Origin: Candidatus Doudnabacteria bacterium CG10_big_fil_rev_8_21_14_0_10_41_10
GTDB lineage: Bacteria > Patescibacteriota > Doudnabacteria > UBA920 > 2-01-FULL-50-11
NCBI GenBank assembly: GCA_002773695.1
Contig: PFAJ01000015.1
Coordinates: 1 to 39,524, forward strand
Direction: 5' to 3'
DNA length: 39,524 nt
The position numbers and the translations under genes are program-made. Of this stretch, positions 37,096 to 39,524 are shown in pieces; the first letter of the stretch is position 1; every line of letters begins with the position of its first letter. Below the pieces are notes generated by a model that saw nothing but the letters and a program-made list of their open reading frames with translations, did no database searches and was not told the DNA's origin.

Positions 37096-37824
37096 ATGGA
37101 TAATGATTTACAAAAACGATTTCGCGCGTTTGAACTTTTCAAACATCTTAGCGATCAAGATATTGTCGATTTCGAACGGATTTGCGTGACAAGAAAGTTT
37201 AACAAAGGAACCACGATTTATGTTCCGGGAGAGAAACGTGACCGGGTTTTTTTGGTTATTTCCGGCGAGGTTAAAGTTTACCAAATTTCTAACGGGAAAA
37301 AGATTACCATTGATGCGCATCGGGAAGGTGGTTTATTCGGAGACCTTTCTTTTGCCCACAAGCCTTTTGACGCAAAACCGACTAATTACGCGGAAGCGTT
37401 GTCTGATGTTTCGGTTTGCGCGATATCTTCCTACGATTTAACCGATTATTTAAAATCCCATACTCGCTTGGCTCTTGGTCTGTTGGTAAATATGCGCAAC
37501 CGTTTACATATGGCGGAAAGCAAGATTCGCGACCTGGCGCTGTTTTCTGCTGACATTCGGATAATCAACGAGCTTATTCGTCATTCTCTTAAACACGGTA
37601 ACGATCAAGGAGATTATTTTGAAATCCCAGAGCGACTCACCCACCAGGAAGTATCGGAAATGACCGGACTGGCTCGCGAAACCGTGAGCAAGGTTTTGGC
37701 GGGACTCACCAAAAGTGGAATGATAGAACTTTCCGATGATAAATTCTTTAAACTCAACAAGAAAAAAATAATAGAAGATTGCATTGATTGCATAAAGGTC
37801 GCAAAACTCGATATATTTTCTTAA
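37096..37824 (+). CDS. Crp/Fnr-family transcriptional regulator
   Basis: cNMP-binding-like domain (GEKRDRVFLVISGEVKVYQISNGKKITI...GGLFGDLSF) and HTH LTHQEVSEMTGLARETVSKVLAGLTKSGMIEL. Confidence 0.93.
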   Translation: MDNDLQKRFRAFELFKHLSDQDIVDFERICVTRKFNKGTTIYVPGEKRDRVFLVISGEVKVYQISNGKKITIDAHREGGLFGDLSFAHKPFDAKPTNYAEALSDVSVCAISSYDLTDYLKSHTRLALGLLVNMRNRLHMAESKIRDLALFSADIRIINELIRHSLKHGNDQGDYFEIPERLTHQEVSEMTGLARETVSKVLAGLTKSGMIELSDDKFFKLNKKKIIEDCIDCIKVAKLDIFS

Positions 37825-37934
37825 CCCCTTTTAACTTCCTTTTGGAAAGCGGAGGAAGTGGGGCAGATGTGACCAAGATTACAGATAAAGTCGTGCTTTT
37901 TTTATATGATTAAATCATAATTAATAAAACCAGT

Positions 37935-38168
37935 ATGAAAAATGTTACGATTTATACGACTTCCACATGTGGCTATTGCAAAATGGCCAAATCGTTTTTT
38001 AAAGATAAAAACGTAAACTATAAAGAGGTCAACGTTGAGGCCGATCCAGCCGCTGCCCAGGATATGATAAAAAAATCCGGGCAGATGGGGGTGCCGGTTA
38101 TCGACATCGACGGCCAGATTGTGGTCGGATTTGATCGAGGCGTGCTTTCAGAATTGTTGGGAGTATAA
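37935..38168 (+). CDS. Glutaredoxin-like protein (NrdH type)
   Basis: VTIYTTSTCGYCKMAKSFFKDKNVNYKEVNV...MGVPVIDIDGQIVVGFD. Confidence 0.93.
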   Translation: MKNVTIYTTSTCGYCKMAKSFFKDKNVNYKEVNVEADPAAAQDMIKKSGQMGVPVIDIDGQIVVGFDRGVLSELLGV

Positions 38169-38271
38169 AATTTATTTCTTTCTTTAAGATAAAGGGAGAT
38201 TAAGAAAGGTTATGAATTTTTTAATCTCATAACTCTCTTAGCCTCCTCTGGTCTTAAGAGGGGGAAAAATT

Positions 38272-39300
38272 ATGTCATCAAAAGTTGTCTATGTGGTAAT
38301 AATTATTGTTGTCGCCTTGGTGGCCGGTTTTGTGTTAAAGCGAGCTATTTTCGCCGAGAGTTTTGATTGGCCAACCAGTGGTCAAAAAAGTTTAGAAAAA
38401 GTTTCAGTCGCAGATGGCGAGACTGAAGAAATTATGATAACAGGCGGGTATCGCCACAGCGTTCTTTTGGAAGAGATTGTCGGTGGAGGTCCAGAAAAAG
38501 ACGGAATCCCATCTATTGACGACCCGAAATTTGTTGACGTTAGAGAGGCGGAAGATTATTTAGACGACACAGAGCCGGGGATTTCTTTGACTATTGGTGA
38601 CACTACCAGGTTTTATCCTTTTCAGATTTTGGTTTGGCATGAAATTGTCAACGATACGATTGACGGAAAACGGGTGATGGTGACTTTTTGTCCGCTGTGT
38701 TTGACCGGTGTGGTTTTCGATCCTATCGTTTCAGGTGAACGCGTCGAGTTTGGTACCAGCGGAAAATTATGGAATTCAAATTTGGTTATGTATGACCGAA
38801 AAACAGATAGTTTGTGGTCGCAAGTTTTAGGCGAAGCTATTGCGGGGGAAAAAACCGGAACAAAACTTGGAATAATCCCTTGGGACCAGATGAAGTTTGG
38901 CATCTGGAAACAAAAATATCCAAACGGCGAAGTTCTTTCCCGTGATACCGGCGCGACAAAGTTTTACGGCATTGATCCTTACGGGGACTACTATACCAAC
39001 GACAAACTTTTGTATTCCCGGGTTAACAATCGAGACGATCGGTTAATCGAAAAAGACAACATTTTAGGAATAGTAATAAATGGAAAACCAAAAGCCTATT
39101 TAGTAGACGCGGTTCGCGCCGCTGGCGGAGTTGAGGACGATTTTTCCGGTGAAAAGATATTTCTGGAATATGATAAGGAGTTGGACGCAATAAGAATATT
39201 TAGAAATAACAAAGATGGAGAAAAGGAAAGAATAAACCCAATACCCAGTTTTTGGTTTTCGTGGGTTGCCATATATCCAAACACAGAGTTGTACAAATAA
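38272..39300 (+). CDS. DUF3179 domain-containing protein, membrane anchored
   Basis: FYPFQILVWHEIVNDTIDGKRVMVTFCPLCLTGVVFDP...FGTSGKLWNSNLVMYDRKTDSLWSQ. Confidence 0.9.
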   Translation: MSSKVVYVVIIIVVALVAGFVLKRAIFAESFDWPTSGQKSLEKVSVADGETEEIMITGGYRHSVLLEEIVGGGPEKDGIPSIDDPKFVDVREAEDYLDDTEPGISLTIGDTTRFYPFQILVWHEIVNDTIDGKRVMVTFCPLCLTGVVFDPIVSGERVEFGTSGKLWNSNLVMYDRKTDSLWSQVLGEAIAGEKTGTKLGIIPWDQMKFGIWKQKYPNGEVLSRDTGATKFYGIDPYGDYYTNDKLLYSRVNNRDDRLIEKDNILGIVINGKPKAYLVDAVRAAGGVEDDFSGEKIFLEYDKELDAIRIFRNNKDGEKERINPIPSFWFSWVAIYPNTELYK

Positions 39301-39316
39301 TCATTAACAAAAAAAT

Positions 39317-39436
39317 ATGAGCTTTCACCAAGACGGAGATGGTCACGATCATGGGCAAGAAAAAACGAAAGGATGCCCTGCCTGTGGGCAGCAGCATAAC
39401 ACTGACGGATCCTGCGATTGCAGCTGTGAAAAGTAA
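39317..39436 (+). CDS. 39-aa Cys/His-rich putative metal-binding peptide; absent from the ORF track
   Basis: MSFHQDGDGHDHGQEKTKGCPACGQQHNTDGSCDCSCEK*; ATG 17 nt after the DUF3179 stop. Confidence 0.65.
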   Translation: MSFHQDGDGHDHGQEKTKGCPACGQQHNTDGSCDCSCEK

Positions 39437-39524
39437 GAACATCTTGTCAATTGCCACGCAAGACAAGAGTAAGGAATTCTCTACATGAGAATTTTTTTGC
39501 TCGTCCAAACGACTTAACCTTGGA

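Overview
The window looks like a chromosomal segment from a bacterium with CPR/Patescibacteria-like traits (inference from the 16S and gene content). It uses the standard bacterial code. It opens with a 5'-truncated 16S rRNA (1..~1197) that is followed by a terminator hairpin, with no 23S, 5S or tRNA linked to it. Main blocks: (i) a wHTH-GHKL ATPase-STAS-like (DUF4325) regulator behind three phased operator-like repeats; (ii) a metal (probably copper) resistance operon with a G-tract palindrome inside its promoter: csoR-like, DUF411, two membrane proteins, a Cys/His-rich protein of unknown function, a CopB-type ATPase and a Met-rich protein; (iii) a glycan cluster (PIG-L deacetylase, GT4, GH130, GT4 fusion, amylo-1,6-glucosidase-like); (iv) a tightly packed four-gene module (Leu/Glu dehydrogenase, PaaK-like adenylate-forming enzyme, ThiF-nitroreductase fusion, multi-TM histidine kinase) flanked on both sides by single-domain response regulators, which is the best candidate here for an undescribed system; (v) a protein with an ADP-ribosyltransferase-like region fused to an HD domain; (vi) ECF sigma factor, zwf, and a gnd gene interrupted by one in-frame TAA; (vii) Crp/Fnr regulator, glutaredoxin, DUF3179 protein and a 39-aa Cys/His-rich peptide missing from the ORF track. 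Several non-autonomous repeats are present, including a 167-bp MITE-like element with 13-bp perfect TIRs and a 5-bp target duplication. All family assignments are from motif recognition by eye; no searches were run.
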